Below, one piece after another: positions 8,100-9,123 of a stretch of DNA of 9,123 nt. The first letter of the stretch is position 1. Each line of letters opens with the position of its first letter. Source of the DNA: Alphaproteobacteria bacterium (GTDB lineage Bacteria; Pseudomonadota; Alphaproteobacteria; Caulobacterales; Caulobacteraceae). The notes under the pieces were generated by a model, which saw nothing but the letters and a program-made list of their open reading frames with translations, was not told the DNA's origin and made no database searches. Where the stretch lies: assembly GCA_018895795.1 (NCBI GenBank), contig JAHINZ010000064.1, forward strand, positions 1 through 9,123, in the 5' to 3' direction. Position numbers and translations under genes: made by a program.

Positions 8100-8114
8100 T
8101 TAACCGCCGATTAA
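8100..8114 (+). promoter_or_regulatory. CtrA binding box in the ftsZ promoter region
   Basis: TTAA, a 7-nt spacer (CCGCCGA), then TTAA followed by C: an exact match to the CtrA consensus, 101 nt before the ftsZ ATG. CtrA represses ftsZ in Caulobacter swarmer cells, so this is the likely operator. A separate TTAAC half-site at 8132-8136 may add a second contact. Confidence 0.88.
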
Positions 8115-8139
8115 CGATGGTGGTTGTTTTGTTAACCCG

Positions 8140-8162
8140 ATCGTCGAGGCGTTCCCGACGAT
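8140..8162. repeat. Inverted repeat in the ftsZ leader
   Basis: ATCGTCG (8140-8146) and CGACGAT (8156-8162) are perfect 7-nt inverted arms around a 9-nt spacer. The repeat lies between the CtrA box and the ftsZ ribosome binding site. It could be a regulator operator or an RNA hairpin in the ftsZ 5' leader; the sequence does not decide between these. Confidence 0.6.
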
Positions 8163-8215
8163 TGTATCGCCGGGGTCCTGTTTGACGATTTCGGCGTAAG
8201 GTCGCGAGGGTTTCC

Positions 8216-9123
8216 ATGGCTATTTCACTTTCGGCGCCGCGCACCACTGAACTGAAGCCACGGATCGTCGTGTTCGGCGTCGGTGGGGCGGGCGGCAATG
8301 CTGTCAACAACATGATCGAGGCTGGCCTCGAAGGTGTTGAGTTCGTGGTGGCCAATACGGACGCCCAGCAACTGCAGTTCGCCAAGACCGACCGCCGCAT
8401 CCAGCTGGGCGTGCAGGTCACCCAGGGCCTGGGCGCCGGCGCGCATCCCGAAGTGGGCATGAGCGCGGCCGAGGAAAGCTTCCCCGAGATCGGCGAGCAC
8501 CTTGACGGCGCGCACATGGTCTTCATCACCGCCGGCATGGGCGGCGGCACCGGCACCGGCGCGGCCCCGATCATCGCCAAGTGCGCTCGCGAACGCGGCA
8601 TCCTGACCGTCGGCGTGGTCACCAAGCCCTTCCACTTCGAAGGCCGTCACCGCATGCGTCTGGCCGACGCCGGCATCGGTGAGCTGCAACGCTATGTCGA
8701 CACCCTGATCGTCATCCCCAACCAGAACCTGTTCCGCGTCGCCAATGAGCGCACGACCTTCGCCGAAGCCTTCGGCATGGCCGACCAGGTGCTGCATTCG
8801 GGCGTCCGCTCGATCACCGACCTGATGGTGCTGCCGGGCCTGATCAATCTCGACTTCGCCGACGTCCGCACGGTCATGACCGAGATGGGCAAGGCGATGA
8901 TGGGCACCGGCGAGGGCTCGGGCGAAGACCGCGCCCTGATGGCCGCCCAGAACGCCATCGCCAACCCGCTGCTGGACGAAGTGTCGCTGAAGGGCGCCAA
9001 GGCCGTGCTGGTCAATGTGACCGGCGGCATGGACATGACGCTGCTGGAAGTCGACGAAGCCGCCAACGCGATCTCCGATCAGGTCGATCCGGAAGCCAAC
9101 ATCATCTTCGGCGCGGCCTTCGA
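8216..9123 (+). CDS. ftsZ: Cell division protein FtsZ (3' end outside window)
   Basis: FtsZ is the tubulin-like GTPase whose filaments form the division ring. The 302 complete codons here start MAISLSAPRTTELKP and contain the nucleotide-binding loop GVGGAGGNAV (21-30), NTDAQ (48-52), the tubulin signature GGGTGTG (109-115), and the catalytic T7 loop N-L-D-F-A-D (211-216) with D213 and D216. The GTPase domain is nearly complete and intact; the linker and C-terminal conserved peptide lie beyond the window. ATG 8216 is preceded by GAGGG at 8206-8210. The N-terminal sequence is, as I recall it, almost identical to Caulobacter crescentus FtsZ and is the strongest taxonomic clue in the window. Separated from ftsA by its own regulated promoter region. 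Confidence 0.98.
   Translation, partial: MAISLSAPRTTELKPRIVVFGVGGAGGNAVNNMIEAGLEGVEFVVANTDAQQLQFAKTDRRIQLGVQVTQGLGAGAHPEVGMSAAEESFPEIGEHLDGAHMVFITAGMGGGTGTGAAPIIAKCARERGILTVGVVTKPFHFEGRHRMRLADAGIGELQRYVDTLIVIPNQNLFRVANERTTFAEAFGMADQVLHSGVRSITDLMVLPGLINLDFADVRTVMTEMGKAMMGTGEGSGEDRALMAAQNAIANPLLDEVSLKGAKAVLVNVTGGMDMTLLEVDEAANAISDQVDPEANIIFGAAF

Larger units (their letters stand above)
7909..8215 (+). promoter_or_regulatory. ftsZ upstream control region (about 307 nt, no gene)
   Basis: The ftsA-ftsZ gap is large compared with the tight spacing before it and is more A/T-rich in its right half. It holds two GANTC (CcrM methylation-type) sites at 8032-8036 and 8084-8088, a perfect CtrA-type box at 8100-8114, a further TTAAC half-site at 8132-8136, an inverted repeat at 8140-8162, and the ftsZ ribosome binding site GAGGG at 8206-8210 (5-nt spacer). 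A run of seven A residues lies at 7962-7968 soon after the ftsA stop. In Caulobacter, ftsZ transcription is known to depend on CtrA and CcrM methylation, and this layout agrees. I do not see a confident -35/-10 pair. Confidence 0.85.

Overview
This window is a stretch of the division and cell wall (dcw) cluster of a high-GC alphaproteobacterium, almost certainly Caulobacter or a very close relative. The FtsZ, FtsA, MurC and MurB products read like the Caulobacter proteins as I remember them. The genes favour G/C third positions, and the ftsZ upstream region carries a perfect CtrA-type box (TTAA-N7-TTAA) and two CcrM-type GANTC sites. No database search was possible.

Layout, left to right. (1) 2-214, +: the 3' end of an unidentified gene with atypical codon use. 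(2) 226-735, -: a small secreted protein gene, convergent with the first. (3) 734-2152, +: murC, whose ATG overlaps the ATG of the minus-strand gene inside a shared CATG. (4) 2149-2670, +: a DUF4375/DMP19-like acidic protein gene fitted between murC and murB with 4-nt overlaps at both ends. (5) 2667-3575, +: murB. (6) 3583-3699: a compound palindromic intergenic repeat. (7) 3787-5187, +: a secreted M28 metallopeptidase. (8) 5195-5285: GC-rich hairpins. (9) About 5386-5675: a decayed 3' remnant of ddl (D-Ala-D-Ala ligase), recognisable in three reading frames. (10) 5644-6555, +: ftsQ. (11) 6583-7908, +: ftsA. (12) 7909-8215: the ftsZ control region. (13) 8216 to the end, +: ftsZ, cut by the window edge.

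How the genes work together: MurB and MurC carry out consecutive cytoplasmic steps of peptidoglycan precursor synthesis. MurB makes UDP-MurNAc and MurC adds the first L-Ala. Ddl would normally supply D-Ala-D-Ala, but the copy here is broken, so a working ligase must be encoded elsewhere. FtsQ, FtsA and FtsZ build the divisome. In Caulobacter CtrA is known to control ftsZ and ftsQA, and box-like sequences are present before both units here.

Most notable: the ddl pseudogene, whose surviving piece is the part that holds a CtrA-like box and the ftsQ ribosome binding site; the DUF4375 gene inserted seamlessly between murC and murB; and the start-codon overlap of murC with a divergent gene. I found no evidence of a wholly new multi-gene system. 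The unusual content is remodelling of a normally conserved cluster.
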